DNA of 50,314 nucleotides from Nitrospira sp. (GTDB lineage: Bacteria > Nitrospirota > Nitrospiria > Nitrospirales > Nitrospiraceae). A model generated the notes under the pieces. It made no database searches. It saw only the letters and a program-made list of their open reading frames with translations, and was not told where the DNA came from. The stretch lies in assembly GCA_016873515.1 (NCBI GenBank), contig VGXB01000012.1, positions 1 to 50,314 on the forward strand, read 5' to 3'. Positions 32,483-41,895 of the stretch are shown one piece after another; position 1 is the first letter of the stretch, and every line of letters starts with the position of its first letter. A program made the position numbers and the translations under genes.

Positions 32483-33598
32483 CTATTCGAAAAACGTCTT
32501 CATCTTGTCAAAAAATCCATCGCCACTGGCATCCATGATCATGCCACTTTCCTTGGCGAACTCGGTGAGGAGTTCTTTCTGTTTGGCCGTCAGTTTGGTG
32601 GGAATCTGGACCTTGATCATATACAGATGGTCGCCGGTTGAGCCTCCCTTAAGGCTGGGGACGCCGAGTCCTTTAATTCGCAGCACTTTGTCATGTTGAG
32701 TTCCCGCTGGAATCTTGATGACAGTGTCGCCTTTCAGTGTCGGGACTTCAACTTTTCCACCGAGCGTCGCTGTAATAAAGCTGATCGGCACGTCAGAAAG
32801 AATGTCCAACCCCTTCCGCTGAAACACGTGGTGGGGTTTAACGGTAATGGCTACATAGAGGTCCCCTGGCGGTCCAGCATTGGGACCATGTTCCCCTTCG
32901 TTGGCGAGGCGGAGCCGCATGCCGGTTTCAATCCCGGCGGGAATATGCACGGCTATCGTCCGTTCTTTGTAGACGCGTTGGCGGCCTTGACAGGTGGTGC
33001 AGGGGTCGGTTACGAGCCGACCGGCACCGTCACACTGTCCGCACTGACGGCTGACACTGAAAAACCCTTGCTGGAAACGGATCTGGCCGGTTCCTTTGCA
33101 ACTGGGACAGCTCTTGATCGCGTGTGGGGATTTTGCGCCGGTCCCCGCGCAATCCGTACAAAGTTCCCATCGTGGAATCTTGAGCTTGGCGTCCTTGCCG
33201 TACACCGATTCTTCGAATGACACTTCCAGGTTATATTGCAGATCACTACCGCGTTCCGCTCGGGCTCTTCTGCCCCCTTGAGTTTGGCCCAAGAAATCTT
33301 CAAAGATGTCGTTGAACACATCGCCGAAGCCCCCTCGGCCGAAGTCGAACCCCTCGGCACCGGGCTGAGACCCGGCGTGGCCGAACGTGTCGTAGCGCTT
33401 GCGCTTGTCTTGATTGCTGAGTACCTCGTAGGCTTCGTTGATCTCCTTAAATTTTTCTTCGGCGGCCCTTTTTTGATGGTCGCCGGTGTGGAGATCGGGA
33501 TGGTGTTGGCGGGCCAACCGCCTATAGGCCTTTTTCAGATCTTCGTCGGAGGCTTCTTTCCCCACGCCGAGGACGTCGTAGTAGTCGCGTTTGCTCAC
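32483..33598 (-). CDS. dnaJ: Chaperone protein DnaJ
   Basis: The start is the GTG at 33598 (SKRDYYDVLGVGKE), the classic DnaJ opening; an upstream TTG would add six residues. 371 residues: J domain with HPD (ARQHHPDLHTGD), a Gly/Phe region (FGRGGFGDVFNDIFEDFLG), four zinc-finger repeats (CTDCAGTG, CPSCKGTG, CGQCDGAG, CTTCQGRQ), then the substrate-binding domains. The fourth repeat ends GRQ rather than GRG. DnaJ stimulates DnaK's ATPase and delivers substrates. It lies about 80 bases downstream of dnaK. Confidence 0.95.
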   Translation of the reverse strand: MSKRDYYDVLGVGKEASDEDLKKAYRRLARQHHPDLHTGDHQKRAAEEKFKEINEAYEVLSNQDKRKRYDTFGHAGSQPGAEGFDFGRGGFGDVFNDIFEDFLGQTQGGRRARAERGSDLQYNLEVSFEESVYGKDAKLKIPRWELCTDCAGTGAKSPHAIKSCPSCKGTGQIRFQQGFFSVSRQCGQCDGAGRLVTDPCTTCQGRQRVYKERTIAVHIPAGIETGMRLRLANEGEHGPNAGPPGDLYVAITVKPHHVFQRKGLDILSDVPISFITATLGGKVEVPTLKGDTVIKIPAGTQHDKVLRIKGLGVPSLKGGSTGDHLYMIKVQIPTKLTAKQKELLTEFAKESGMIMDASGDGFFDKMKTFFE

Positions 33599-33680
33599 GG
33601 GTGCCAATGCTCGCAAGGTACAGAAAGACCGAGTTCCGTATTAGTGCAGGAAGCTCGGTCCATCCGCATCGTATCCTAGG

Positions 33681-35603
33681 CTACTGCTTGTCTTTATCTA
33701 CTTCTTCAAATTCTGCGTCCACGATTTTTTCATCTGTCGTCGCACTCTCTGCGCCGTCACCGCTGGGGCCTGCAGTGGGTTGTGGACCGGCGGTCGCTGA
33801 GGCTTTTTTATACATTTCTTCGGCGAGTTTGTGGGAGGCGGTCATGAGCGTTTGTGTCGCGGACTCAATGGCTTCGGCATCCGAGCCTTCCAGCGCTTTT
33901 TTTAGCGTGGCTACGGCGTCTTGGATTTTTGTCTTCTCGTCCGCCGCCACCTTGTCACCATTATCCGTGAGATTCTTTTCGGTCTGATAAATCAGATTGT
34001 CCGCTTGATTCTTCGCTTCGGCTAGTTTGCGCCGCTTCTTGTCGTCTTCCGTATGCGCTTGGGCATCCTTGACCAGCTTTTCCACCTCGTCCTTGTTGAG
34101 TCCGCTTGACGCCGTGATGCGGATCGATTGTTCTTTCTGCGTCGCCAAGTCTTTAGCTGCGACATGGACAATGCCGTTGGCGTCAATGTCAAAAGCCACG
34201 TCAATTTGGGGCATCCCGCGAGGAGCCGGCGGAATGCCGACCAGGTCGAATTGGCCCAAGAGCTTATTGTCGTTGGCCATTTCGCGCTCGCCTTGAAAAA
34301 CTCGGATGGTCACGGCAGTCTGATTGTCAGCCGCGGTCGAGAAGACCTGACTCTTTTTGGTCGGAATGGTGGTGTTGCGCTCGATCAGCTTGGTGAAGAC
34401 TCCGCCTAGCGTTTCGATGCCGAGCGAGAGCGGTGTCACGTCGAGCAGCAGCACATCCTTGACTTCGCCCTTGAGCACTCCGCCTTGGATGCCTGCGCCG
34501 ATTGCCACCACTTCATCCGGATTCACGCCTCGGTGCGGTTCTTTCCCGAAAAACTCTTTCACAACCTGGATAACTTTCGGCATACGCGTCATTCCACCGA
34601 CGAGGATCACTTCGTTGATATCGCGCGCGGAGACCCCTGCATCCGCCAGGGCTTTCCGGCAGGGCTCAACGGTTTTCTGGACGAGGTCATCCACGAGCTG
34701 CTCCAATTTTGAGCGGGTCAACTTCGTGACCAAGTGCTTGGGGCCGCTCGCATCGGCGGTGATGAAGGGAAGATTGATTTCTGTTTCCTGCGACGAAGAA
34801 AGCTCGATCTTGGCTCGCTCTGCCGATTCTTTCAGGCGCTGGAGTGCCATCCGGTCTTTCCGGAGATCGATGCCTTGATCTTTTCTGAATTCATCGACGA
34901 GCCAATCCATCACCCGGAGATCGAAGTCGTCACCGCCGAGATACGTGTCGCCATTGGTGGACTTCACTTCGAAGACGCCTTCGCCAATTTCGAGAATCGA
35001 AACGTCGAAGGTCCCGCCGCCCAAATCGTAGACGGCAATACGCTCATCTTTCTTTTTGTCCAGCCCATAGGCAAGTGAGGCGGCGGTCGGTTCGTTAATA
35101 ATACGCAGGACGTTCAGACCGGCAATCTGGCCGGCATCCTTGGTGGCTTGTCGCTGGCTGTCGTCGAAATAGGCCGGCACTGTGACCACGGCTTCGGTGA
35201 TTTTTTCGCCAAGGTAGTCTTCCGCGGTCTGGCGCATTTTCTGAAGGATCATGGCCGAGACTTCCGGAGGGCTGTAGCGTTTGCCTCGCAGCTCGACGTG
35301 GGCATCACCATTGTCGGCCTCGACGACTTTATAGGGCAGCCGCTTGATGGCTGCCTGCACTTCGGGGCTTTTGAACTTCCGCCCCATAAGGCGTTTGACC
35401 GAGAAAATGGTGTTTTCCGGATTGGTGATGGCCTGCCGTTTGGCGATTTGGCCAACGAGGCGTTCATTCTTATCCGTGATGGCCACAACGGAAGGAGTCG
35501 TGCGGCTCCCTTCGGCATTGGCAATGACGACAGGGTCTCCGCCGCTCATAATGGCGACGCAGGAATTTGTGGTGCCGAGGTCGATGCCGATGACTTTACC
35601 CAT
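33681..35603 (-). CDS. dnaK: Chaperone protein DnaK (Hsp70)
   Basis: A 640-residue Hsp70 of full length: [15 protein letters not shown] at the front, [14 protein letters not shown] read in the nucleotide domain, a linker [15 protein letters not shown], and a C-terminal lid ending in an acidic EEVD-like tail ([11 protein letters not shown]). It refolds or holds client proteins with DnaJ and GrpE. It is 49 bases downstream of grpE on the same strand. Confidence 0.97.
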   Translation of the reverse strand: MGKVIGIDLGTTNSCVAIMSGGDPVVIANAEGSRTTPSVVAITDKNERLVGQIAKRQAITNPENTIFSVKRLMGRKFKSPEVQAAIKRLPYKVVEADNGDAHVELRGKRYSPPEVSAMILQKMRQTAEDYLGEKITEAVVTVPAYFDDSQRQATKDAGQIAGLNVLRIINEPTAASLAYGLDKKKDERIAVYDLGGGTFDVSILEIGEGVFEVKSTNGDTYLGGDDFDLRVMDWLVDEFRKDQGIDLRKDRMALQRLKESAERAKIELSSSQETEINLPFITADASGPKHLVTKLTRSKLEQLVDDLVQKTVEPCRKALADAGVSARDINEVILVGGMTRMPKVIQVVKEFFGKEPHRGVNPDEVVAIGAGIQGGVLKGEVKDVLLLDVTPLSLGIETLGGVFTKLIERNTTIPTKKSQVFSTAADNQTAVTIRVFQGEREMANDNKLLGQFDLVGIPPAPRGMPQIDVAFDIDANGIVHVAAKDLATQKEQSIRITASSGLNKDEVEKLVKDAQAHTEDDKKRRKLAEAKNQADNLIYQTEKNLTDNGDKVAADEKTKIQDAVATLKKALEGSDAEAIESATQTLMTASHKLAEEMYKKASATAGPQPTAGPSGDGAESATTDEKIVDAEFEEVDKDKQ

Positions 35604-35652
35604 TGGTGGACTCCTTCCTTCTCAATTGCAACGGTTCACTAAAATGACCGGG

Positions 35653-36234
35653 TCAGTTCGGAGCTGTCTCCTGATCGGTCACAGCTACAGGTCCAGACGA
35701 CACACTGACCATGGCGGCACGGAGCATTCGTTCATGCAGCCGATAGCCCTTTTGAAACTCCTCGATGACGTGATTCGAGAGCACAGTATCGGATGGTACA
35801 TGTGCGACGGCCTGATGGGTGGTCGGATCGAATACTTGGCCAATTGTCTCGATCGCCTGCACGCCGAATTTGGCGAGGCTGCCGGATAGTTGTTTTAGCG
35901 TCAGATCCACTCCTTGAACTAACGCGGAACGTCCTCCCTTATCGGAATCGCGGGCAGCCTTGAGGGCTCGTTCGAGATTGTCGATCACAGGTAACATTTC
36001 CTTCAGGAGCTGTTCGTTGCCAAATTTGATCTGATCGCGCTGGTCACGCTGAGCGAGTCGCTTATAATTTTCAAACTCTGCGGCCTGCCTTAAGTATTTA
36101 TCGTTCAGCGCGTTGCATTCGTCGGTCTTTGAGTTTAGAGCATTCTGTGTTTCCGCGAGGAGGGGATCGACGGTTGCAGTATTTGGCGTATCTTCGCCCG
36201 CGCCACCATCTTCTAAGTCATTAATTGTACTCAC
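35653..36234 (-). CDS. grpE: Nucleotide exchange factor GrpE
   Basis: A 193-residue GrpE: acidic start, long helix (KYLRQAAEFENYKRLAQRDQ), the LLKEMLPVIDNLERALKAA segment and the beta wing with GQVFDPTTHQAVAHVPSD and RMLRAAMVSVSSG. It releases ADP from DnaK. The GTG start at 36234 has AGAGGT upstream. It heads the grpE-dnaK-dnaJ-rsmE set. No hrcA gene and no CIRCE operator were found in the leader. Confidence 0.94.
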   Translation of the reverse strand: MSTINDLEDGGAGEDTPNTATVDPLLAETQNALNSKTDECNALNDKYLRQAAEFENYKRLAQRDQRDQIKFGNEQLLKEMLPVIDNLERALKAARDSDKGGRSALVQGVDLTLKQLSGSLAKFGVQAIETIGQVFDPTTHQAVAHVPSDTVLSNHVIEEFQKGYRLHERMLRAAMVSVSSGPVAVTDQETAPN

Positions 36235-36288
36235 TTTTACCTCTATAGTGTCCTGCGCTTAGCTTGTACATGTGTCTATTAGAGGATG

Positions 36289-36316
36289 CAGATATCCATA
36301 GAGGGTTAGAAGTCAA
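36289..36316 (-). promoter_or_regulatory. Candidate promoter upstream of grpE
   Basis: On the minus strand TTGACT (36311-36316), a 16-base spacer and TATCTG (36289-36294), roughly 55 bases before grpE. Match is moderate, and a heat-shock sigma form was not recognised. Confidence 0.35.
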
Positions 36317-36373
36317 CAGATGGGGAAAAGAAATGTCTCGTGAAAATGTGGGTAATGATCGGATGTGCAAACT

Positions 36374-37156
36374 TCAGGAAGGTGAAGCGGTCCCACGAGT
36401 ACGCCGGTAGAGGAACTCAAGGCCTTCGAGGGTCAGCAGGGGTTCGATCTTTTGAATCGAATCGGTTTCTGGGGCGACGATAGGAGCAAGTCCACCTGTG
36501 GCGATGACATAAGAGGGGTGTCCCATTTCCCGTTCCATTCGCCGGACAAGGGCATCGACGAGCCCGGCATAGCCGAAGAGGAGGCCCGATTGAATACTGC
36601 TTGCCGTATCATTGCCGATGACAGATTTGGGTCTCGTGAGTTCTACTTTGCTGAGTTTAGCGGCGCGAGTAAACAGAGCCTCGGCTGAAATACTGAGGCC
36701 TGGAGCGATAGCCCCTCCAAGGTAATCTCCGTCTTTAGTCACCGCACAGAAGGTTGTAGCGGTGCCGAAGTCGACAATGACGAGATCGCGATGAAATTTA
36801 TGGTAGGCGGCGGCCGCATTGACGATACGGTCGCTGCCAATTTCCCTAGGGTTCTTATATCGAAGCATCAGCCCTGTGTCCATATCTGATGTGACGATGA
36901 GCGGGGAGCAGCCAAAGTACGAGCTAACCATCGTCTCGAATAATTCCGTGAGAGACGGGACCACACTGGAAATAATAGCCCCAGTGACCTTATCGGGGGC
37001 TTGGCCGGTCCGTGTCAGCAAGTTCATGCAGAGCATGCCGTACTCATCGACCGTGGCTGTTGGATTCGTGGCTAGTCGCCAATGAGCGAGGAGGGATGTT
37101 CCTTCGAACACACCCCACATGACGGTGGTATTGCCGATGTCGATCGCTGCGAGCAT
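36374..37156 (-). CDS. coaX: Type III pantothenate kinase CoaX
   Basis: A 260-residue ASKHA-fold kinase that phosphorylates pantothenate in the first step of coenzyme A synthesis. Motifs: LAAIDIGNTTVMWGVFEG, SSVVPSLTELF, GSDRIVNAAAAY, VIVDFGTATTFCAV and GGAIAPGL. It follows birA on the same strand by about 30 bases, a frequent bacterial order, and is the last gene of the valS-nadC-birA-coaX set. Confidence 0.94.
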   Translation of the reverse strand: MLAAIDIGNTTVMWGVFEGTSLLAHWRLATNPTATVDEYGMLCMNLLTRTGQAPDKVTGAIISSVVPSLTELFETMVSSYFGCSPLIVTSDMDTGLMLRYKNPREIGSDRIVNAAAAYHKFHRDLVIVDFGTATTFCAVTKDGDYLGGAIAPGLSISAEALFTRAAKLSKVELTRPKSVIGNDTASSIQSGLLFGYAGLVDALVRRMEREMGHPSYVIATGGLAPIVAPETDSIQKIEPLLTLEGLEFLYRRTRGTASPS

Positions 37157-37189
37157 CGAGTCTATTGTACCTGCGGGAGCGGTTAACTG

Positions 37190-37975
37190 CTACTCATCGT
37201 AGATGTATGACATCCGCAGCACGTATATTGAGGAGAGGCAATAGGTGTGTTCCGGGGGGGGGGGGCAGGGGGCGGACTTGCAATGAAACAGTCGGATGTG
37301 CCTGCCAATTGTGTGACAATGGGAAATGTACACCCTGCGCAGCCGTCGAGATCCTTGATTTCCCAGCTCATCTAGGACCACTTCAAGCTCAAGTAATAGT
37401 TGAGATATTAGTTTGTTTCTATCGATAAGCTTGTGAGAAATCGCATAGAGAGAAGTTGCCGTTTGACGCAAATCTTCAGGGAATGAGTCAGCGGTCATAT
37501 TCACGTTGAGGCCAATCCCAATCACGACGATTGGGATGTCAGATGCGATGTGTGCACTCTCGCAGAGAATGCCGCCCACCTTACGGTTGTGGAACAGGAG
37601 ATCGTTCGGCCACTTCAAAGAGACTTCTACAGATGTCGTGGTACGAATTGCTTCTGCCGCTGCGAGTGCACTGACGAGCGGCACCCATGCGAGCCACTCC
37701 GAAAGTTTGAGGGCCGGTCCGATTCCTCGAATCACGATGGAACAATAAATGTTGACGTGAGGAGGGGAATGCCAGTGACGTGTCTGTCGCCCTCGTCCGG
37801 CAGACTGTTGTTCGGCCACTACCACAGTGCCATGTGGAGTGCCGGCGTGAGCTAACAATAATGCTTCGGAATTGGTCGAAGCGAGCTCTTGGTGTAGGTG
37901 AAACTGTTGTCCCAATGACTTCGTTGTCAGTGTACTGCGGATATTGTCGAGGGTCAGGGGAGTAGAGGAGAGCAT
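37190..37975 (-). CDS. birA: Biotin-protein ligase BirA with altered C terminus
   Basis: The catalytic domain is clear: HLHQELASTNSEALLLA, the biotin-binding AEQQSAGRGRQTRHW, LKWPNDLLFHNRKVGGILCE and IGIGLNVN. It joins biotin to the carboxylase carrier protein. There is no N-terminal DNA-binding domain, so it is not a repressor. Near the 3' end a run of twelve C (minus strand) sits in the frame; after it the reading is EHTYCLSSIYVLRMSYIYDE. One added C would instead give GTHLLPLLNIRAADVIHLR, which looks more like the usual BirA C-terminal strand. The start is the ATG at 37975, overlapping nadC. Confidence 0.88.
   Translation of the reverse strand: MLSSTPLTLDNIRSTLTTKSLGQQFHLHQELASTNSEALLLAHAGTPHGTVVVAEQQSAGRGRQTRHWHSPPHVNIYCSIVIRGIGPALKLSEWLAWVPLVSALAAAEAIRTTTSVEVSLKWPNDLLFHNRKVGGILCESAHIASDIPIVVIGIGLNVNMTADSFPEDLRQTATSLYAISHKLIDRNKLISQLLLELEVVLDELGNQGSRRLRRVYISHCHTIGRHIRLFHCKSAPCPPPPEHTYCLSSIYVLRMSYIYDE
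37254..37265. repeat. Homopolymer G12 (C12 on the coding strand) in birA
   Basis: Twelve consecutive G on the plus strand, followed closely by another G-rich run. It lies in the 3' part of birA, where length change would swap the C-terminal reading frame. Confidence 0.9.
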
Positions 37976-37977
37976 AG

Positions 37978-38859
37978 TCAACCAGACTGGTGCGAACGCT
38001 TTTTGGCCGAAGTCATAATCAGACTCAGCGAGACTGCCGGAGCTGAATGGGTCAGGGCACCGATCGAGATCCGATCGATACCGGCAGCAGCCATGGCGCG
38101 GACGTTCCTCAAGGTAATCCCACCCGAAACTTCCACTGTGGCGCGGCCGTTAATCAATTTGATCGAACGACGCACCATAGCCGGAGTCATGTTGTCTAGT
38201 AAAATAATGTCGGCCTTTCCCGCAATTGCTTGCTGGACTTCCAAGAGAGATTCTACCTCGACAATGATTGGCAGACTGCCTGCAGCGCCGGCCTTCGCCA
38301 ACCGACAGGCGGATCGGATAGCCTGGTTAGTTCGTCGGAGCAGTGCCAGATGGTTGTCTTTAACCAACACACCATCGCCAAGCGACATGCGATGATTCCG
38401 CCCGGTGCCAAGCCTAACCGCCCACTTTTGAAGCGCACGCCAGCCAGGGAGTGTCTTTCGCGTATCCAGAATAACGGCTCTATAGCCTTTAATGGCTGTA
38501 CAGAATTGGTGTGTGAGTGTGGCAATGCCGGAGAGATGTTGTAGAAAGTTCAGTGCGACCCGTTCGGCCTGTAAGATCGAACGCCCGTCCCCGGTCATAT
38601 GCAGAATCGATTCGCCTTTTTGGGCCAGCTCGCCGTCATGTCGGACGACTGAGAGAGTGAGTGTGGGATCCACGACGAGAAAAGTCTGCACGGCTGCGGC
38701 CATTCCAGCCACGACACACCGCTGTTGTGCCACAATGGTGGCACAAGCCGGTATCGGCTTCGGGAAGAGTACGGAGGTAGTAACGTCACCTTGGCCGAGG
38801 TCTTCTTCAAGACCAAGCCGGACTGCACGACGAATTTCGGCGGTGGGGAGCCGTGCCAT
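37978..38859 (-). CDS. nadC: Quinolinate phosphoribosyltransferase NadC
   Basis: A 293-residue enzyme of NAD synthesis that converts quinolinate and PRPP to nicotinate mononucleotide. Signatures: EDLGQGDVTTSVLFP near the start, ALNFLQHLSGIATLT read around the hinge, DTRKTLPGWRALQKWAVRLG, HRMSLGDGVLVKDNH, and EVSGGITLRNVRAMAAAGID. It starts three bases after the valS stop and overlaps the birA start. Length and motifs are normal. Confidence 0.95.
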   Translation of the reverse strand: MARLPTAEIRRAVRLGLEEDLGQGDVTTSVLFPKPIPACATIVAQQRCVVAGMAAAVQTFLVVDPTLTLSVVRHDGELAQKGESILHMTGDGRSILQAERVALNFLQHLSGIATLTHQFCTAIKGYRAVILDTRKTLPGWRALQKWAVRLGTGRNHRMSLGDGVLVKDNHLALLRRTNQAIRSACRLAKAGAAGSLPIIVEVESLLEVQQAIAGKADIILLDNMTPAMVRRSIKLINGRATVEVSGGITLRNVRAMAAAGIDRISIGALTHSAPAVSLSLIMTSAKKRSHQSG

Positions 38860-38862
38860 CGG

Positions 38863-41589
38863 TCACGTCCCTAGCATCGTGCGCAGTTGGGCCGCACTGC
38901 TCGCGAGGAGTGCACGGTCACGAGACAGGGTGCGCATCCGTTCCTGATATTCTGCAATCACCTCGGGTGGTGCTTTCGAGACAAATTCTGCATTCTTTAG
39001 TTTCCCGTCGAGGCGCTGCGATTCCTTATCACTCTCGACGAGTTGTTTGGCTAGGCGGTCGAGCGCTTTCTTGAGATCGACGTCGCCGGACACCGTGAGG
39101 CCGACCGACAAGCCTTCCGTGACAAGTTGAAGCCGTTGTCCCGCAGGCCACTCAGTTGCCGGGTTTACCTCGGCCGTGCCACGGCTGAGATGACCTAGAT
39201 GCGGCTGTAACCGCTGGAGTAGGTATTGCCTGTTTGGGTCGTCGTGTCCGACATGAAACAGAATCTGTTGCCCCGGCGGATAATTCAGGAGGACTCGGCC
39301 GGTACGGACTAAACTGACTGTCTGTTCTAGCAGTGCATACTGTTGCTCGGCTTTAGGCGATGTCCAGGTCTGATCGACGATTGGATACTGTTGTATCACA
39401 ATGCTTTCACCCTGATGGGGTATCGCTTGCCAAATTTCCTCTGTGATAAACGGCATGAACGGATGAAGCAGCCGCAGGGTCGTCTCCAGAGTCTCGACCA
39501 GGGTGTGCCTCGTGCTGGCTCCATCCGGATGGTCGGGTGTTTGGAGGACCGGTTTGATCAATTCCACATACCAGTCACAGTACTCGTGCCAGACGAATTG
39601 ATAGAGAGCTGTGGCTGCATGGTCGAAGCGGTACGATTCCAGTTCTGCCGTGACAGTGTGGATCGTGTGGTTGAGACGGCTCAAGATCCATCGGTCAGGG
39701 AAAGTTCGCTGCGTCGGTGGCAGGGGAGCGCGCGAGCCGTTGAGATACATGAGTGCAAAGCGGGCAACGTTCCAGATTTTGTTGGCAAAATTGCGGTAGC
39801 CCTCGATCCGTTCTTCTGCCAGCTTGATATCGCGTCCTGGTGAGGCCATCGAGGCCAGTGTGAACCGAAGGGCGTCGGTGCCGAATTGATCCATAACGTG
39901 CAGTGGATCGATCACATTGCCCTTGGACTTGCTCATTTTTTGGCCTTCAGCATCGCGAACCAAGGCATGGATATAGACGTCCTTGAACGGCACATCGTTC
40001 ATGAACTTCAGGCTCATCATGATCATGCGCGCAACCCAGAAGAACAAAATATCCAGTCCTGTTACAAGCGTGGACGTGGGGTAATACGTTTTCAGCTCCG
40101 ATGTCTGATTTGGCCATCCGAGGGTTGTGAATGGCCAGAGTGCGGATGAGAACCAGGTGTCGAGCACATCCGGATCGCGTAGCAAGTTTCGGCTGCCGCA
40201 GGTGGGACATTCGGCAGGAGCTGATTTGGACACAATCGGTATCGCGCCTTGCAAGATGGTCGTTCGATGATCTCCGGTGAGGATCATACGATCGTTGCAG
40301 GCCAGGCAGTACCACGCTGGAATCTGGTGTCCCCACCAGATTTGCCGTGAGATGCACCAGTCTTTGATCTCCCGCATCCAGCCAAGGTAATTATTGACCC
40401 AGTTCTCCGGAATAATCCGGATCCGTCCATCTTCCACCGCTTGAATGGCTGGATCGGCGAGTGGCTGAATCTTGACGAACCACTGTGGCGACAGATAGGG
40501 CTCGACGATGGTCTTGCAGCGATAGCACCTGCCAACCGCCATTTTGTGGTCGTCGGTTTTTTCGAGGATTCCCCGCTCACGGAGAAGGGCTTCGACCTTG
40601 GGTCGCGCTTTGGAGACGGGGAGACCTCGGAGCATGTCGATCACCGATGTCTCGACCGCTCCCTTCTGCATCCCGACCGGTTCCAGCAAGGCGGCATGAT
40701 CCAGCACAGCGATTCGAGGCAAGTTGTGCCGTTCTCCCGCTTCATAGTCGTTGAAGTCGTGCGCCGGTGTGATCTTCACTGCACCGGTGCCGAACTCCAG
40801 ATCGACGAGAATCGGATCGCCGACAATTGGGATTTCTCGGGTGGTCAACGGCAGGCAGATCTTCTTGCCGATCAGATGGCGGTAGCGTGGATCTTCCGGA
40901 TGGACTGCAATCGCCGTATCGCCTAGCATCGTTTCTGGACGGGTGGTGGCGACGGTCAGCGCGGCATGTGGATCATCCGCCAGTGGATACTTTAAATAGT
41001 AAAGCTTTCCCTTTACTTCTTCATGCTCTACTTCAATATCAGAAAGGGCGGTCAGACAGCGCGGGCACCAGTTAATGAGCCGCTCCCCACGATAGATTAG
41101 TCCGTCTTCATGGAGTCGAACAAAGACTTCGAGGACAGCCGTCGACAACCCCTCGTCCATTGTGAATCGCAATCGATCCCAGTCGCAGGATTCACCAAGT
41201 TGTTTTTGCTGGTTGATGATCGTATTGCCAGAGGTAGCTTTCCATTGCCACACGCGCTCAACAAACCGCTCCCGCCCTAACGAATCACGAGACAGGCCTT
41301 CGGCCACAAGCTGCTTTTCCACCACATTTTGCGTCGCGATTCCGGCATGGTCGGTACCAGGAATCCAGAGGGTGTTGCGCCCCTGCATGCGGCGCCACCG
41401 GATCAGAATATCTTGCAGTGAATGGTTGAGGGCGTGGCCGACGTGAAGTGAACCGGTGACATTTGGCGGGGGGATGACGATACAGTAGGGTTGGCCCGAA
41501 TGGCCCCCGGCGGCGCGGAAATAGCCTCGGGCGATCCACTCACGCGACCACCGGTCTTCGACGGATTTGGGTTCGTAGGTCTTCTCCAA
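38863..41589 (-). CDS. valS: Valine-tRNA ligase ValS
   Basis: A class I synthetase of about 908 residues. The start is the TTG at 41589 (MEKTYEPKSVEDRW) with AGGAGT nine bases ahead; frames reaching further upstream cross the divergent promoter region. The HIGH motif is PPNVTGSLHVGHAL and KMSKS is GQKMSKSKGNVIDPL. An editing domain lies between them, and the C terminus is a coiled coil (DLKKALDRLAKQL, RLDGKLKNAEFVSKAP). It charges tRNA-Val. It leads the valS-nadC-birA-coaX transcription unit. Confidence 0.96.
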   Translation of the reverse strand: MEKTYEPKSVEDRWSREWIARGYFRAAGGHSGQPYCIVIPPPNVTGSLHVGHALNHSLQDILIRWRRMQGRNTLWIPGTDHAGIATQNVVEKQLVAEGLSRDSLGRERFVERVWQWKATSGNTIINQQKQLGESCDWDRLRFTMDEGLSTAVLEVFVRLHEDGLIYRGERLINWCPRCLTALSDIEVEHEEVKGKLYYLKYPLADDPHAALTVATTRPETMLGDTAIAVHPEDPRYRHLIGKKICLPLTTREIPIVGDPILVDLEFGTGAVKITPAHDFNDYEAGERHNLPRIAVLDHAALLEPVGMQKGAVETSVIDMLRGLPVSKARPKVEALLRERGILEKTDDHKMAVGRCYRCKTIVEPYLSPQWFVKIQPLADPAIQAVEDGRIRIIPENWVNNYLGWMREIKDWCISRQIWWGHQIPAWYCLACNDRMILTGDHRTTILQGAIPIVSKSAPAECPTCGSRNLLRDPDVLDTWFSSALWPFTTLGWPNQTSELKTYYPTSTLVTGLDILFFWVARMIMMSLKFMNDVPFKDVYIHALVRDAEGQKMSKSKGNVIDPLHVMDQFGTDALRFTLASMASPGRDIKLAEERIEGYRNFANKIWNVARFALMYLNGSRAPLPPTQRTFPDRWILSRLNHTIHTVTAELESYRFDHAATALYQFVWHEYCDWYVELIKPVLQTPDHPDGASTRHTLVETLETTLRLLHPFMPFITEEIWQAIPHQGESIVIQQYPIVDQTWTSPKAEQQYALLEQTVSLVRTGRVLLNYPPGQQILFHVGHDDPNRQYLLQRLQPHLGHLSRGTAEVNPATEWPAGQRLQLVTEGLSVGLTVSGDVDLKKALDRLAKQLVESDKESQRLDGKLKNAEFVSKAPPEVIAEYQERMRTLSRDRALLASSAAQLRTMLGT

Positions 41590-41630
41590 TTGCGGCGTAC
41601 TCCTGATGATCCTAGAAAAGGAAGGGGCGC

Positions 41631-41658
41631 ATCTTAACACGTCCGCATCGCGCAGCAA
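41631..41658 (-). promoter_or_regulatory. Candidate promoter for valS
   Basis: On the minus strand TTGCTG (41653-41658), a 16-base spacer and TAAGAT (41631-41636), about 45 bases before the proposed TTG start. It is divergent from the promoter at 41677-41705. Confidence 0.4.
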
Positions 41659-41676
41659 ATGGCGTGGCCAGACTGC

Positions 41677-41705
41677 TTGTGGCTCTGTTCGGCCTATGCT
41701 ATACA
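41677..41705 (+). promoter_or_regulatory. Extended -10 promoter for the small basic protein
   Basis: TTGTGG (41677-41682), a 17-base spacer and TGC-TATACA with TATACA at 41700-41705, about 45 bases before the start at 41751. Confidence 0.45.
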
Positions 41706-41750
41706 CACAGCGTCGAAAGAAATTTATTCACTCTAGGGCAGGGAGCTGGC

Positions 41751-41870
41751 ATGGCACGAGGACGTGAAAAAGATCGCAAGACAAGACGGAAGCATCAAAA
41801 GAATGTGAAGCGGGTGAAGGCCTTAATCAAGGCACGTCGCGCAGCAGCAAAGCGCGGGAAAAAAGGGTAG
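41751..41870 (+). CDS. Very basic 39-residue protein
   Basis: The start at 41751 has GGGAG upstream; the product begins MARGREKDRKTRRKHQKNVK and ends AAAKRGKKG. About half the residues are Lys or Arg, which suggests binding to RNA, DNA or ribosomes, as with small basic ribosome-associated proteins. No family was recognised. Frames extending upstream would cross the promoter and are unlikely. A hairpin follows the stop. Confidence 0.7.
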   Translation: MARGREKDRKTRRKHQKNVKRVKALIKARRAAAKRGKKG

Positions 41871-41888
41871 CGGCTACGGCGAAGCCGC
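41870..41888. terminator. Hairpin between convergent genes
   Basis: GCGGCT (41870-41875) pairs AGCCGC (41883-41888) around a seven-base loop, between the stops of two converging genes. No T-run follows on either side, so intrinsic termination is only possible. Confidence 0.35.
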
Positions 41889-41895
41889 AGTCGGC

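Noticed and set aside
36235-36373. CIRCE operator expected before grpE-dnaK
   Set aside because: No TTAGCACTC-N9-GAGTGCTAA-like inverted repeat is present.
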